This document shows positions 1 through 11,730 of a stretch of DNA of 47,144 nt, piece by piece. Origin of the DNA: Rhodococcus sp. Leaf247 (lineage in GTDB: Bacteria; Actinomycetota; Actinomycetes; Mycobacteriales; Mycobacteriaceae). Both the position numbers and the translations under genes were made by a program. The stretch spans positions 1 through 47,144 of the forward strand of contig NZ_LMRP01000005.1 of NCBI RefSeq assembly GCF_001426185.1, in the 5' to 3' direction. Each line of letters starts with the position of its first letter. Position 1 is the stretch's first letter. The notes under the pieces were generated by a model. It made no database searches. It worked only from the letters and a program-made list of their open reading frames with translations, and was not told the DNA's origin.

Positions 1-70
1 GGAAGCTAAGCCCTCCAGCGCCGATGGTACTGCACCCGACAGGGTGTGGGAGAGTAGGACACCGCCGAAC
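1..70 (+). rRNA. rrf: 5S ribosomal RNA, 3' part
   Basis: The first 70 bases match the 3' half of an actinobacterial 5S rRNA: the segment with GGAAGCTAAGCC, the CGCCGATGGTACTGC loop and the closing GGGAGAGTAGGACACCGCC. The 5' part and the 16S and 23S genes lie outside the window. A strong terminator follows within about ten bases, so this is the end of an rRNA operon. The exact 3' end is uncertain by a few bases. Confidence 0.93.
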
Positions 71-80
71 AACCCTTCAC

Positions 81-115
81 AGAAAGCCCCCCGACCACAG
101 GTCGGGGGGCTTTCT
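81..115 (+). terminator. rRNA operon intrinsic terminator
   Basis: A near-perfect hairpin with arms AGAAAGCCCCCCGAC and GTCGGGGGGCTTTCT around a five-base loop. The very stable GC stem flanked by A and T tracts lies directly after the 5S rRNA and before the cyclase gene, as expected for an rRNA operon terminator. Confidence 0.93.
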
Positions 116-198
116 GCATTCACGGGTACGGGTGTCCGGACACAGTCCGATCAAGCAGAGTTCCGTCGTGTTCGCGCCGGGATAGTCTCTTACCCATA

Positions 199-1749
199 AT
201 GCCGCAGAAACCACGACGCTCGATATCACCCCTCGGTTCCCCGCTGCTCGGGCACACCGAGGAATCCCCGCGTCGCCGGCGTATCCGGGTGCAAGTTTTG
301 CTCACTGTCTTCCTGCTGGGCGCCAACGCAATCGGTGCCGTCATCGTAGGTGCACTCATCAGCGTGGTCGTGCCGGGACCAGATGTGGTCACACCGCGCG
401 AGTACTGGTGGGTCAACTTCATTCTGATCCCGTGTTACCTGGTGGTGGCGTTCGTCATCGGGGTGGTCTGGGGAACCAAGCGCACGGTCAACGGGCTTCG
501 CTGGGCCATCGAGGATCGCGTCCCCACGCGCAAGGAGCAGAAGCGCACGCTGGCAATGCCGTGGCGGCTCACCCGGTTGCAGATCGGTTTGTGGATCGCG
601 GGGCTCGCGATCGTGACGACGGCCGACGGCATCATCGATCCGAACTCCATTCCCAAGGTCGCCTTCACCATCGCGTTCGGTGGTGCGACCGTGTGTGCGT
701 TCAGCTACCTCCTCACCGAGTTCGCGCTACGCCCTGCCGCGGCGCGTGCGCTCGAGGCCGGCGATCTCCGTCGCATCCGCCTCGCGGGCGTCATGGGCCG
801 ATCGCTGCTGTCCTGGCTTCTGGGTACCGGTGTCCCCGTGGCTGGTCTGATGGTGATCGCGATCGCGTCCTTCATCCGTGACGACACGACGGCCGATCAG
901 TTCGCCGTCGCGATCCTGTCGCTCGGCGGGATCACGTTCCTGTTCGGCTTCGCACTGACACTGCTCGGCGGCCTGGCGACGACGGCGCCCATCGACAACG
1001 TGCGCTCGGCGATGGTCGAGGTCGAACGGGGCAACCTCGACGCTCGGGTGTCCGTGTACGACGGCACGGAACTCGGAGAACTGCAGAGCGGTTTCAACCG
1101 GATGGCCGAGGGGCTCGCGGAACGCGACAAGATTCGGGACCTCTTCGGCCGCCATGTCGGCATGGAGGTCGCGGAGGCGGCGCTCAAGAGCAATCCGGAG
1201 CTCGGCGGGGAGGAGCGGGACATCGCCGTCTTCTTCATCGATCTGATCGGATCCACCGAGCTGGCGTCGTCGCAGCCGCCGGCTCAGGTCGTCGACCTGC
1301 TGAACCGCTTCTTCGACGTCGTAGTCGACGAGGTGGACAAGCACCACGGGTTCGTCAACAAGTTCGAGGGTGATGCGGCACTGGCAATCTTCGGTGCACC
1401 CGGTGATCTCGACGATCATTGCGGGGAGGCACTGAACGCGGCACGCGCCATCATGCGGCGCCTCGAGCTCGAGGTCCCGGATTGCCAAGCAGCCATCGGT
1501 ATCGCGTCGGGCCGTGCAGTGGCGGGCAACATCGGCGCGAAGCAGCGGTTCGAGTACACGGTCATCGGTGATCCGGTGAACGAGGCTGCACGACTGTCCG
1601 AGCTCGCCAAGACCGCGGACGGACGTCTGGTGGCGTCGGCACGCACGGTGGAGCACGCACACGACCAGTCGAGTGAGGAGTGGTCGTTCGGCAAGAGCGT
1701 GACCCTGAGGGGGCGGTCGGAGGAGACGCAGCTCGCGACCCCTGCCTGA
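199..1749 (+). CDS. Membrane class III adenylate cyclase with HAMP domain
   Basis: Predicted 516-residue cyclase that makes cAMP from ATP at the cytoplasmic face of the membrane. The N-terminal half has about six hydrophobic segments (roughly residues 30-57, 68-90, 126-143, 153-175, 198-225, 235-260), then a HAMP linker (about 258-312) and a catalytic domain from about 341. Visible catalytic residues are the metal aspartates D348 (FFIDLIGST) and D392 (KFEGDA), the purine-selecting lysine K388, and the transition-state pair N461 and R465 (IGDPVNEAAR). The position that is Asp in class IIIa cyclases is T454, which suggests subclass IIIb. The layout matches the M. tuberculosis Rv1318c-Rv1320c/Rv3645 type, which also lie next to nucS. 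The input sensed by the membrane half cannot be read from the sequence. Confidence 0.9.
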   Translation: MPQKPRRSISPLGSPLLGHTEESPRRRRIRVQVLLTVFLLGANAIGAVIVGALISVVVPGPDVVTPREYWWVNFILIPCYLVVAFVIGVVWGTKRTVNGLRWAIEDRVPTRKEQKRTLAMPWRLTRLQIGLWIAGLAIVTTADGIIDPNSIPKVAFTIAFGGATVCAFSYLLTEFALRPAAARALEAGDLRRIRLAGVMGRSLLSWLLGTGVPVAGLMVIAIASFIRDDTTADQFAVAILSLGGITFLFGFALTLLGGLATTAPIDNVRSAMVEVERGNLDARVSVYDGTELGELQSGFNRMAEGLAERDKIRDLFGRHVGMEVAEAALKSNPELGGEERDIAVFFIDLIGSTELASSQPPAQVVDLLNRFFDVVVDEVDKHHGFVNKFEGDAALAIFGAPGDLDDHCGEALNAARAIMRRLELEVPDCQAAIGIASGRAVAGNIGAKQRFEYTVIGDPVNEAARLSELAKTADGRLVASARTVEHAHDQSSEEWSFGKSVTLRGRSEETQLATPA

Positions 1750-1780
1750 CTCTGCCCAACCCGGTCGATAGGGTTGGCCC

Positions 1781-2485
1781 GTGCGTCTGGTCATTGCTCG
1801 GTGTCAGGTCGATTACGTCGGCCGCTTGACGGCCCATCTGCCGTGGGCGAAGCGTCTGCTACTCGTCAAGTCCGACGGATCGGTGAGCGTCCACGCGGAC
1901 GATCGGGCCTACAAGCCGCTGAACTGGATGACGCCGCCGTGCTGGTTGGTCGAGAACCCCGCCGAGGCGCTCCCCGCGGACGGCGACGTCGTTCCGGCGG
2001 ATCGGCAGCTGTGGGTCGTGACCAACAAGGCCGGTGAAGAACTGCGCATCACCATCGAGGACATCGAGCTCGACACCAGCCACGAGCTCGGAATCGATCC
2101 CGGCTTGACCAAGGACGGCGTCGAGTCGCATCTTCAGGAGTTGCTCGCCGAGCACGTGCACACCCTCGGAGACGGATACACGCTGGTGCGCCGGGAGTAC
2201 CCGACGGCGATCGGCCCCGTGGACCTGCTGTGTCGCGCGGAGGACGGTGCGACGGTCGCGGTGGAGATCAAGCGTCGAGGCGACATCGACGGCGTCGAGC
2301 AACTGACGCGCTACCTCGAACTGCTGAACCGCGATCCGCTGCTCGCTCCGGTACGAGGGGTGTTTGCGGCCCAGCAGATCAAGCCTCAGGCGAAAACGCT
2401 CGCGCACGACCGCGGGATTCGGTGCCTCACACTCGATTACGATTCGCTGCGCGGTATCGAGTCGTCCGACTTCAGATTGTTCTGA
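1781..2485 (+). CDS. nucS: Mismatch-specific endonuclease NucS (EndoMS)
   Basis: A 234-residue NucS, the actinobacterial and archaeal endonuclease that cuts both strands at mismatches in place of MutS/MutL repair. The N-terminal dimerisation and DNA-binding part has the family-typical stretches [12 protein letters not shown] and [11 protein letters not shown]. The C-terminal RecB-like nuclease domain carries the D-(X)n-E-X-K active site: D148 (PVDLLC), E162 and K164 (VEIKRRG). The protein ends in FRLF, consistent with the short hydrophobic tail that contacts the sliding clamp. The GTG start at 1781 gives the family-typical MRLVIARC beginning. It sits 31 bases behind the cyclase gene, as in M. 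tuberculosis. Confidence 0.96.
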   Translation: MRLVIARCQVDYVGRLTAHLPWAKRLLLVKSDGSVSVHADDRAYKPLNWMTPPCWLVENPAEALPADGDVVPADRQLWVVTNKAGEELRITIEDIELDTSHELGIDPGLTKDGVESHLQELLAEHVHTLGDGYTLVRREYPTAIGPVDLLCRAEDGATVAVEIKRRGDIDGVEQLTRYLELLNRDPLLAPVRGVFAAQQIKPQAKTLAHDRGIRCLTLDYDSLRGIESSDFRLF

Positions 2486-2508
2486 CACGGTCGCCTACGA
2501 TCGGAGCT

Positions 2509-2829
2509 GTGCCGCGGCGTAACAATCAGCGAACCGGCCGCTCGGGACGGGCGGACCGGCCTGCTCCGACGTTCGGGAACTCGACTGCCCGCAGGGAGGC
2601 CGGGCCCGCGTTCGACGGCGACGAGGAGTACGTAGTCCGTCCCGTCCCCGGCGCGCGAGCCACCAAGCACTACCGTTGCCCCGGATGCGACCAGGAGATC
2701 TTTCCCGGTGTCGCGCACGTCGTGGTGTGGCCGTCCGATCGCATCGGGGGAGCGGACGACCGTCGACACTGGCACACGGGCTGCTGGTCCGGCCGAAGGA
2801 CCAGAGGCCTCACTCGCCGCTGGTCCTGA
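2509..2829 (+). CDS. Small zinc-ribbon-like conserved protein
   Basis: A 106-residue basic protein starting at GTG 2509, 23 bases after nucS. The C-terminal half has a conserved actinobacterial pattern: YVVRPV, then YRCPGCDQEI, HVVVWP and RRHWHTGCW. The CxxC plus HxxxC arrangement could bind one zinc ion. The N-terminal 40 residues are rich in Arg, Gly and Pro and probably unstructured. Relatives, including one at the same place after nucS in mycobacteria, are often labelled ATP/GTP-binding protein, but no P-loop is visible here and no function is assigned. Longer in-frame starts upstream would overlap nucS and were not used. Confidence 0.8.
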   Translation: MPRRNNQRTGRSGRADRPAPTFGNSTARREAGPAFDGDEEYVVRPVPGARATKHYRCPGCDQEIFPGVAHVVVWPSDRIGGADDRRHWHTGCWSGRRTRGLTRRWS

Positions 2830-2840
2830 GCCCGCCCTGT

Positions 2841-3779
2841 TTACGTGGCGTCGACGGACGTGTCCGACTCCTCGTCGTCCAAAAGAGTCTCATCGATCTC
2901 GAGGTCGTCCGGGGCGAGAGGCGCGTCCAGCAGTTCGCTCTCGCGGTTGACCGACGCGAGCATGGCCGGCACGGAATCCAGCTGCCCGCGGATCCCCAGC
3001 AACTGCGCCAGGACTCGGCCACGCAGAACTCGGAGCTCCTCGGCCAGTTCCTTCGCGTGTGCGATACGCCGCTCGGACTGTTCGGTGGCGGCCTGCAGTC
3101 GACGCTTGGCCTCCGCGGTGGCGTCGGCAAGCCTGCGCTCGGCCTCCGCCTTGGAATCGGCCTCGAGCTCGTTGACGGCGTTCATCACCTTGGTGCGGCG
3201 ATCCACCATCGTGATCTCGAAGTCTTCCTGCGCTGCGGCCCGCTTCTTCTCGGCCTCTGCCGCCAGGCGATCGCGCTCTGCCTGGGCTTCTTCGATGATG
3301 CGCGCGGCCGTGGTGCGGGCCTCGGCCAGCGTTTGTTCCTGCTCGGTCTCGAGCGCGGACCGTCGGTCCTTCAGCTCGGCGACCAGGCCCTCGTACTCCC
3401 CGCGCATACGCGCCGCGTCCTGCTCGGCGATGGACACGGTCTCGGCTGCTTCGGCCTCGGCCTTGGCGCGGACCTCGGAGGCCTCGTCGGAGGCGAGGCG
3501 CAGCATCCTGGAGATGCGGTCGCTCATGCCCTCCGCGGTGGTGGGGGGAACGGACAAACGGTCGATGTCCTTACGGAGATCGTCGATGTCGTCGCGAGCG
3601 TCCTCGAGCTGGACCGCGAGATCACGGGCCTGAGCCGCTGCGGCATCCCTGTCGGTGGAGATCACCCGGAGTTCGGCGTCGAACCTCTCGAAATACCGCT
3701 GGACCTCGTCTTTGTCATATCCCTTGCGGGCGATGCTGAAAGGCAGGGAGCTGCTACCGGTGACGTTCTCTGGGGCCAT
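2841..3779 (-). CDS. DivIVA-like coiled-coil protein
   Basis: A 312-residue acidic protein beginning at ATG 3779; a GTG two codons upstream (3785) is an alternative. The N-terminus (LPFSIARKGYDKDEVQRYFE) resembles the short lipid-binding module of DivIVA/Wag31, which marks curved membrane and cell poles. It is followed by a very long charged heptad region (about residues 25-260) rich in Ala, Glu and Arg that should form a parallel coiled coil. The C-terminal 40 residues are acidic. It is not the main Wag31, which normally lies by the ftsZ/sepF cluster, so it is better called a DivIVA-domain paralogue. It converges with the small zinc-ribbon gene, leaving 11 bases between them. Confidence 0.75.
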   Translation of the reverse strand: MAPENVTGSSSLPFSIARKGYDKDEVQRYFERFDAELRVISTDRDAAAAQARDLAVQLEDARDDIDDLRKDIDRLSVPPTTAEGMSDRISRMLRLASDEASEVRAKAEAEAAETVSIAEQDAARMRGEYEGLVAELKDRRSALETEQEQTLAEARTTAARIIEEAQAERDRLAAEAEKKRAAAQEDFEITMVDRRTKVMNAVNELEADSKAEAERRLADATAEAKRRLQAATEQSERRIAHAKELAEELRVLRGRVLAQLLGIRGQLDSVPAMLASVNRESELLDAPLAPDDLEIDETLLDDEESDTSVDAT

Positions 3780-3849
3780 GGGCACAACTTACCGTCACGC
3801 GCCCCGTTATTGCTGTCGGGTCGTCGACCCGGTCTCCGAGATACGCGGG

Positions 3850-4323
3850 TCAGTGTGCGGCAGGTTCGACCAGTTCCACCAGCACACCGCCGGCATCCTT
3901 GGGATGGACGAAGTTGATGCGCGAGTCGGCAGTGCCGCGACGGGGAGCGTCGTACAGCAGCCGTGCGCCGCGGTCGCGCAGGAACGTTGCGACTTCCTCC
4001 ACGTCCTTCACCCGGAAGGCGAGCTGCTGGAGTCCCGGGCCGTTGCGGTCGAGGAACTTCGCGATGGTCGACGACTCGTCGAGGGGCGCGAGCAGCTGGA
4101 TCTGAGCGGCACCGCTGTCGGCTCCCGGCACGGAGATCATGGCCTCGACGACGCCCTGGCTCTCGTTGACCTCACGGTGGGTCACGGTCATGCCGAAATG
4201 CGAACGGTAGAACTCGATGGCTGCGTCGAGATCCGGGACCGCGATACCGACGTGATCGATGGCGGTGACCAAACCGGCCGACACCGCATCTGCCGTGGCC
4301 GTGGTCTCCTGGGTGCTCGTCAT
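3850..4323 (-). CDS. mce: Methylmalonyl-CoA epimerase
   Basis: A 157-residue vicinal-oxygen-chelate protein that interconverts (S)- and (R)-methylmalonyl-CoA in propionyl-CoA metabolism. The start of the fold is seen in AIDHVGIAVPDLDAAIEFY (metal ligand H24), followed by the family stretches QIQLLAPL, GPGLQQLAFRVKD and the C-terminal GVLVELVEP that supplies the glutamate ligand. The homologue in M. tuberculosis (Rv1322A) has the same neighbours except that an acetyl-CoA acetyltransferase gene (fadA4) follows there and is not found here. Confidence 0.93.
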   Translation of the reverse strand: MTSTQETTATADAVSAGLVTAIDHVGIAVPDLDAAIEFYRSHFGMTVTHREVNESQGVVEAMISVPGADSGAAQIQLLAPLDESSTIAKFLDRNGPGLQQLAFRVKDVEEVATFLRDRGARLLYDAPRRGTADSRINFVHPKDAGGVLVELVEPAAH

Positions 4324-4431
4324 GCTTTGACGTTAGACCTTTTCGCGCCGGGTGTATCGGTGGTGTGAGTCACAATCGAAGCCCTGTTCCGTTGGTGACA
4401 GCCCAGTGACGACCTACGGCAGAATAGGGGC

Positions 4432-4824
4432 ATGGCCGACAACCGTGTTTCCAGCACCGACACCTCCGCGAACAGCCCGGCGGTCGCTCCACCGATCGTC
4501 CGGTGGTTCCGGATCGTGGCGATCGCCGAGGCGATCACCTGGGTGGCGTTGCTGATCGGGATGGCCGTGAAGTACGTGCCGGACCCGAACATCGACAGCG
4601 GTGTCCGTATCCCCGGCATGCTGCATGGTGCGGTCTTCGTGCTGTACCTCGTCGTGACCGTCCTGACGGCACTTGCTCTGCGCTGGAGCAAGGGCCTGAC
4701 AGTCGTGGCACTGCTCGCCAGCATCCCGCCCTTCGGGACCATCATCTTCGAGGTGTGGGCGTCGCGGACCGGACGGCTGGTCCGTACCGCTGTGCCCGCA
4801 TCACCACAGCGCGTCGACAAGTGA
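4432..4824 (+). CDS. DUF3817 membrane protein (first copy)
   Basis: A 130-residue membrane protein with about three hydrophobic helices (residues 24-50, 60-82 and 88-108). The spacing of RIVAIAEAITWVALLIGM, GMLHGAVFVLYL and LLASIPPFGTIIFE is that of DUF3817, a small integral membrane family of unknown function. A second member is encoded at 23356-23706 in the same window. The ATG at 4432 follows a purine-rich GAATAGGGG stretch. No biochemical role is known for the family. Confidence 0.82.
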   Translation: MADNRVSSTDTSANSPAVAPPIVRWFRIVAIAEAITWVALLIGMAVKYVPDPNIDSGVRIPGMLHGAVFVLYLVVTVLTALALRWSKGLTVVALLASIPPFGTIIFEVWASRTGRLVRTAVPASPQRVDK

Positions 4825-4836
4825 CAAAATAGCGGC

Positions 4837-5775
4837 GTGACTCGACCCGGATCTCGTCCCCCAGTACGCCCGTCCGCCGCTGCGGCCGCCGCCATGTCCG
4901 GAGCCGTCGACCTGTCCGCGCTCAAGGCCAAGGCGCAGGCCGCCGCAGGCCCTCCGCCTCCGACCGCCGAGAACGGTCTGGCGGTGTCCATCACGGTCAC
5001 CGAGCTGGACTTCGAGCCCGAGGTGCTGGTGCGGTCCAGCCAGGTCCCCGTGATCGTCAACCTGCTCTCGCCGCGCTCCCCGCAGTCGCTCCAGCTCACC
5101 ACCTCGCTCGAGGCCCTCGCTGTCGAGGGCAACGGTGAGTGGGTGCTGGCGAACGTGGACGTCGACGTCAATCCGCGCATCGCGCAGGCATTCGGCGTCC
5201 AGGCGATCCCCACCCTTGTCGCCGTGGCTGCCGGACAGCCGCTCGCCGATCTCCAGGGTCTGCAGCCGGAGGAGAGCCTGCGGGAATGGCTCGCGGCCAT
5301 CGCCCGCGCCGTGGAGGGCAAACTGACCGGACCCGCGGGAGCCGACGGCCCCGCGCCCGAGCCCGAGGACCCGCGTTTCGACGCGGCCGAGAACGCTCTC
5401 GCCGACGGGGATCTCGTTGCGGCCGAGGCTGCGTTCCAGGACATCGTCGATGCCGAGCCGGCCAACAAGCAGGCGCTGAACGGTGTCCGACAGGTTAGGT
5501 TCCTCGCCCGCATCCAGGATCTGCCCGAGGGCGTCCTGGAGAAGGCGGACGCGGCTCCCGACGATGTCGACCTGGGTCTGCAGGCTGCCGACTCGTTGCT
5601 GTACCAGCAGCGGACCGAGGACGCGTTCGCTCGGGTCATCGCCCTCGTCGCCCGTACACGCGAGGACGACCGTGCCCGCGCACGGGCCCGGCTTCTGGAA
5701 TTGTTCGAGCTGTTCGACCCGGCGGATCCGCTGGTGGTAGCTGCACGACGCAAGCTTGCGACGGCTCTCTACTGA
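4837..5775 (+). CDS. YbbN/CnoX-like thioredoxin-fold TPR protein, no CxxC
   Basis: A 312-residue protein from GTG 4837. Residues about 45-165 form a thioredoxin fold (VIVNLLSPRSPQSLQLT, VDVDVNPRIAQAFGVQAIPTLVA with the cis-proline), followed by tetratricopeptide-like helices to the C-terminus (for example RFDAAENALADGDLVAAEAAFQ). This is the YbbN/CnoX co-chaperone layout. The redox CxxC is replaced by SPQS and no cysteine is visible in the protein, so it cannot act as a disulfide reductase; a holdase or co-chaperone role is inferred. It occupies the position of Rv1324. Confidence 0.85.
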   Translation: MTRPGSRPPVRPSAAAAAAMSGAVDLSALKAKAQAAAGPPPPTAENGLAVSITVTELDFEPEVLVRSSQVPVIVNLLSPRSPQSLQLTTSLEALAVEGNGEWVLANVDVDVNPRIAQAFGVQAIPTLVAVAAGQPLADLQGLQPEESLREWLAAIARAVEGKLTGPAGADGPAPEPEDPRFDAAENALADGDLVAAEAAFQDIVDAEPANKQALNGVRQVRFLARIQDLPEGVLEKADAAPDDVDLGLQAADSLLYQQRTEDAFARVIALVARTREDDRARARARLLELFELFDPADPLVVAARRKLATALY

Positions 5776-5785
5776 CCGGTTCTCG

Positions 5786-7282
5786 TCAGCGGTAACGCCC
5801 GTCGCACGCGTCCTTGCCGCCGAGGACGCCCCAGCGGAACGCGTCGACACGCGAGAAGCCGCTGGGGACCGTGCGCCCGTCGACGTCACTGGCCGCGAGT
5901 CCGTCGGACAGCAGTCCGGACACCGCCTCGTCCAGGTCGCCGGGGGAGAGCGTGACCGCCAGTCCGGCCGCGACGGTCGGATCCGTCGGGCTCAGCGCTG
6001 CCGTGACGGCGCCGGACAGGCAGGCCGACCGCAGGGCGGTGCGCGCGTCGGTCAGGGAATGGCCGGCGTCCTTCTGGACCGCGAGGACGTAGCGGGAGAC
6101 GAAGAGGACGTAGGCGCCGTAATCGCCGGTGACGTCCACCGGCACGATAGCGTCGTCGCTCATCTCGGTGGGGCGTCCACGATCTGCCAGCGCATCGACG
6201 GAAATGCCGATGGTGTCCGTGGACGGGCAGTACGACACCGGTTCGGTGGTGTCCGCGTCGGGACATCCGGTGTCCGCACCCGAGTAGTCCACCGTCGGAG
6301 GTGAATCCGTCGGCATGACCTGTTCGAAGGTCTTCGCGAACTGCTCGAGCGTGTCACGCGTGACCGGGAGCTCACCGGTATCGAGAGGGCTGTCGAACTG
6401 TCGCGGCAGAGTCGAGCGCCGCGATTCGACCTCCTTCTCGTCGATTCGCGTGCACGACTCGGCGCCGTCGGTGAACCCGATCTGAGCGGCGGTGACGCGC
6501 TCGAAGGCGGACCCGTGCACGGAATCCGGATCGTTCGGATCCACGTCCCGCACCGCGACTGTTGCGGCGAGGACGTCGTTCAGTCCGTCCGAGGTGTTGA
6601 GCGTGAAGTGTGTCGAGTCGCCCTCGGCGACGTGCCTCATGAAGGCGCCGGCGAAGCAGTCGGCCTGCTGCTCGGCGACGATCGTGGGATCGTCGTCGCC
6701 GATCAGTCCGGATTGCGTCTGCACGGCGTGTCCGTACTCGTGTGCCAACACCATGACGACCGACATGGGGCCGAAGGCGTCGACCATCGCGGGCATAAGG
6801 ACGCCGCGGTCCCAGCCGATGCTGTCGTCGAGGGAGCAGTACCCCGCGTTGGCCAGGCCGTCCGTCGTTTCGTCGCAGAAGATCGGACCCTCGCCGGGTT
6901 CGTCGGACGAGTCCCACGACACCAGTGACCGGATGGGCTGGAACGATCCGCGGAACAGCGTCGAATAGGTGGTGCGCCAGAACTTCTGGATGTCGTCCAC
7001 CGCATCGGCGGCCAGAAGGTCGGTCTCGGTCCCGGCGAAGCCGACGACGTCGAGTTGGGCGTGACCGACGCCGGGACGGGGACCGGACGGACCGTCGGTG
7101 ACGGGTAGGCCGGCGACGGTGAAGGGGTCGTCGTAGATGGAGACGGCGGTGCCGTCGATCACGGACCCGCACGAGGACAGGACCGTGACCGCGGCCAGCG
7201 CGAGGAGGCTCGTGGAACCGAAGGTGCGGAGAGGCCCGCGTCGAGTCGATCCATCGATATCGACGCGAGCCCCGACCATCAT
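5786..7282 (-). CDS. Secreted lipoprotein, neutral zinc metallopeptidase family
   Basis: A 498-residue putative extracytoplasmic peptidase. The start at ATG 7282 is supported by GGAGAG just upstream and by ATGA overlap with the glgB stop. An N-terminal signal with lipobox LSSC (acylated C38) predicts membrane anchoring outside the cell. HEYGH at residues 181-185 gives the zinc ligands and catalytic Glu, and [12 protein letters not shown] downstream offers the third ligand, as in the YpfJ/neutral zinc metallopeptidase family. The C-terminal 250 residues have several cysteine pairs that could form disulfides. Substrate is unknown. Translational coupling to alpha-glucan genes is unexpected for a secreted peptidase. 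Confidence 0.85.
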   Translation of the reverse strand: MMVGARVDIDGSTRRGPLRTFGSTSLLALAAVTVLSSCGSVIDGTAVSIYDDPFTVAGLPVTDGPSGPRPGVGHAQLDVVGFAGTETDLLAADAVDDIQKFWRTTYSTLFRGSFQPIRSLVSWDSSDEPGEGPIFCDETTDGLANAGYCSLDDSIGWDRGVLMPAMVDAFGPMSVVMVLAHEYGHAVQTQSGLIGDDDPTIVAEQQADCFAGAFMRHVAEGDSTHFTLNTSDGLNDVLAATVAVRDVDPNDPDSVHGSAFERVTAAQIGFTDGAESCTRIDEKEVESRRSTLPRQFDSPLDTGELPVTRDTLEQFAKTFEQVMPTDSPPTVDYSGADTGCPDADTTEPVSYCPSTDTIGISVDALADRGRPTEMSDDAIVPVDVTGDYGAYVLFVSRYVLAVQKDAGHSLTDARTALRSACLSGAVTAALSPTDPTVAAGLAVTLSPGDLDEAVSGLLSDGLAASDVDGRTVPSGFSRVDAFRWGVLGGKDACDGRYR

Positions 7283-9491
7283 CTCTCCAGTCTGAGCCAG
7301 ATCGCTCCGTAAGGCGGCAGGGCGACGCGGGCGGATGCCGGTCGACCGTGCCATGAATGCTCCGTTGCCGTTACCTCGCCGAGGTTGCCGACTCCCGAAC
7401 CGCCGTAGACCTCCGCGTCGGTGTTCAGGATCTCGACCCAGCGACCCGGCTCGGGTAATCCGACACGATAGTCGCCCTTGGGTGAGCCGGAGAAGTTGAA
7501 CAGGCACGCGCTGACGGATCCGTCGTCGCCGTAGCGCAGGAAGCTCAGCACGTTGTTCGCCGTGTCGTTCGCGTCGATCCACGAGAAGCCGTCGGGGGAG
7601 CCGTCCTGCGTCCAGAACTCCGGCCCGGCGACGTAGGTGCGGTTGAGGTCACCGACGAGCTGCTGCACACCGCGGTGCAGTGCGCCGACGCCGTCGTCAC
7701 CGATTTCCCACCAGTCGAGCCCGCGTTCGTCCGACCACTCGGCCGTCTGCCCGAACTCCTGGCCCATGAACAGCAACTGCTTGCCCGGGTGAGCCCACAT
7801 GTACGCGAGCATTCCGCGCAGTCCTGCGGCCTTCGCCCAGTCGTCGCCCGGCATCCGGGACCACAGAGTGCCCTTGCCGTGGACGACCTCGTCGTGGCTG
7901 ATGGGGAGGACGAAGTTCTCGCTCCATGCGTAGACCAGGGAGAACGTGACCTCGTGATGGTGGTACGCGCGGTGGATGGGGTCGCGCCCGACGTAGCCGA
8001 GCGTGTCGTGCATCCAGCCCATGTTCCACTTCATGCTGAAGCCGAGTCCGCCGACGCTGGTGGGCCGGGTGACACCGGGCCACGACGTCGACTCCTCCGC
8101 CACGGTGACGACACCGCGGTGGAGCTTGTGGACGGTGGCATTCATCTCCTGCAGGAACGCCACGGCCTCGAGGTTCTCGCGACCGCCGTAGATGTTCGGC
8201 GACCATCCGCCCTCGGGGCGCGAGTAGTCGAGGTAGAGCATCGAGGCGACCGCGTCGACACGCAGTCCGTCGATGTGGAACTCGTCGATCCAGTAGAGGG
8301 CGTTCGCGACGAGGAAGTTGCGCACCTCGGTGCGGCCGAAGTCGAAGACGTAGGTGCCCCAGTCCAACTGCTCGCCGCGCTGCGGGTCGCCGTGCTCGTA
8401 GAGGGGGGAGCCGTCGAACCGTGCGAGGGCCCAGTCGTCCTTGGGGAAGTGCGCGGGAACCCAGTCCACGATGACGCCGATGCCGTCGCGGTGCAACAGG
8501 TCGACGAAGGCACGGAAGTCGTCGGGGGAACCGAACCGTGACGTCGGCGCGTAGTACGACGTCACCTGGTAACCCCACGATCCGCCGAACGGGTGCTCGG
8601 CGACCGGGAGGAGCTCGACGTGCGTGAAGCCCGTCTCGCGGACGTGAGCCGAGAGTTGCTCCGCCAGTTCCTGGTAGTTCAGGCCGGGACGCCACGACGC
8701 GAGGTGCACCTCGTACACGCTCATCGGGGCGCGGTGAGGTTCGAGTTCGGCTCGCGCGGTGATCCACTCGTCGTCGTTCCACTCGTACGTGGAGTGGTTG
8801 ACGACCGACGCGGTGGACGGCGGAACCTCGGTGGCGAATGCCATCGGGTCGGCCTTGTCCTTCACGGACCCGTCCTTGCCGTGCACGCGGAACTTGTACA
8901 GCGTGCCCGCGCCGATGTCGGGAACGAACAGCTCCCACACACCGGTGGTGCCGAGAACTCGCATGGGCCAGGTCTGTCCGCCCCAGCCGTCGAATTCACC
9001 GACGACGGTGACGCCCACGGCGCCGGGCGCCCAGACGGCGAACGACGTTCCGGTGACGGTGCCGTCCGGTGTGGTGTAGCTGCGGGTGTGCGCGCCGAGG
9101 ATGTCCCACAGCCGCTCGTGACGGCCTTCGCCGAAGAGGTGCAGGTCGAGTTCCCCGAGCGTGGGCAGGAACCGGTATCCGTCCGCGACGGTGACGGTGT
9201 GGCCACCCGGGTATTCCACGCGCAGACGGTAGTCCGCGAGATCCTCCACCGGCACCTCGGCGGAGAACACACCGTGGGCGACGTGAGAGAGCTCGTATTC
9301 CTTCCCGCCGATGAGGGCGGTGACGCTGAGCGCGTTGGGACGCAGGCTGCGGATGGCGGTCCCGCCCGGCACCGGGTGCGCACCCAGCACGGAGTGCGGA
9401 TCGTGGTGGTGGCCGCGTGCGAGCAGCGACAGGTCGTTGCCGCTCGGTGCGGCGAGCGTGTCGGACCCCGAACCGGGGGAGGTGCGTTCCG

Positions 9492-9495
<4 letters not shown>
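7279..9495 (-). CDS. glgB: 1,4-alpha-glucan branching enzyme
   Basis: A 738-residue GH13 branching enzyme that makes alpha-1,6 branches in linear maltosyl chains produced by GlgE. The start at ATG 9495 follows GGAAGGA and overlaps the glgE stop (ATGA). An N-terminal carbohydrate-binding region and an E-set domain (about 10-215) precede the catalytic barrel. Nucleophile D414 (GLRVDAVAS) and acid/base E467 ([10 protein letters not shown]) are 53 residues apart, as in E. coli GlgB, and [11 protein letters not shown] supplies the third acid. The C-terminal beta domain ends with GAIWLRLE. It lies in the same cistron block as glgE. Confidence 0.97.
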
Positions 9496-11498
<2,003 letters not shown>

Positions 11499-11730
11499 CG
11501 AAGCCCCTTTTCTGCTGGTTGTCGCCAGTTCTATGGTGTCGGGCTGAGCCTGAAGTTCAACCGTAGACGAACCGGCTCGGTCTTTCTCGGAACCGACCGA
11601 GAGCACGACCGCGACCCGACGTGAGGGCACGGAGCATCCTCGGATCTCTCGTGCGTGATGTACCCGCACGGCAGTTCTGCAAACGCTTTTCCGGCGTGCG
11701 CGAGCTCTCCCGGCAGTAGTCTTCGGAATC
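11499..11730. promoter_or_regulatory. Divergent glgE/glgP promoter region
   Basis: This 232-bp gap separates the divergent starts of glgE and glgP and must hold promoters for both. The only clear signal is the purine-rich ribosome-binding stretch before glgE. I could not identify convincing -35/-10 pairs or an operator. Confidence 0.5.

Noticed and set aside
7283..7582. A 100-codon upstream extension of the lipoprotein peptidase
   Set aside because: It overlaps glgB in another frame, would hide the signal peptide, and ATG 7282 has a good ribosome-binding site.
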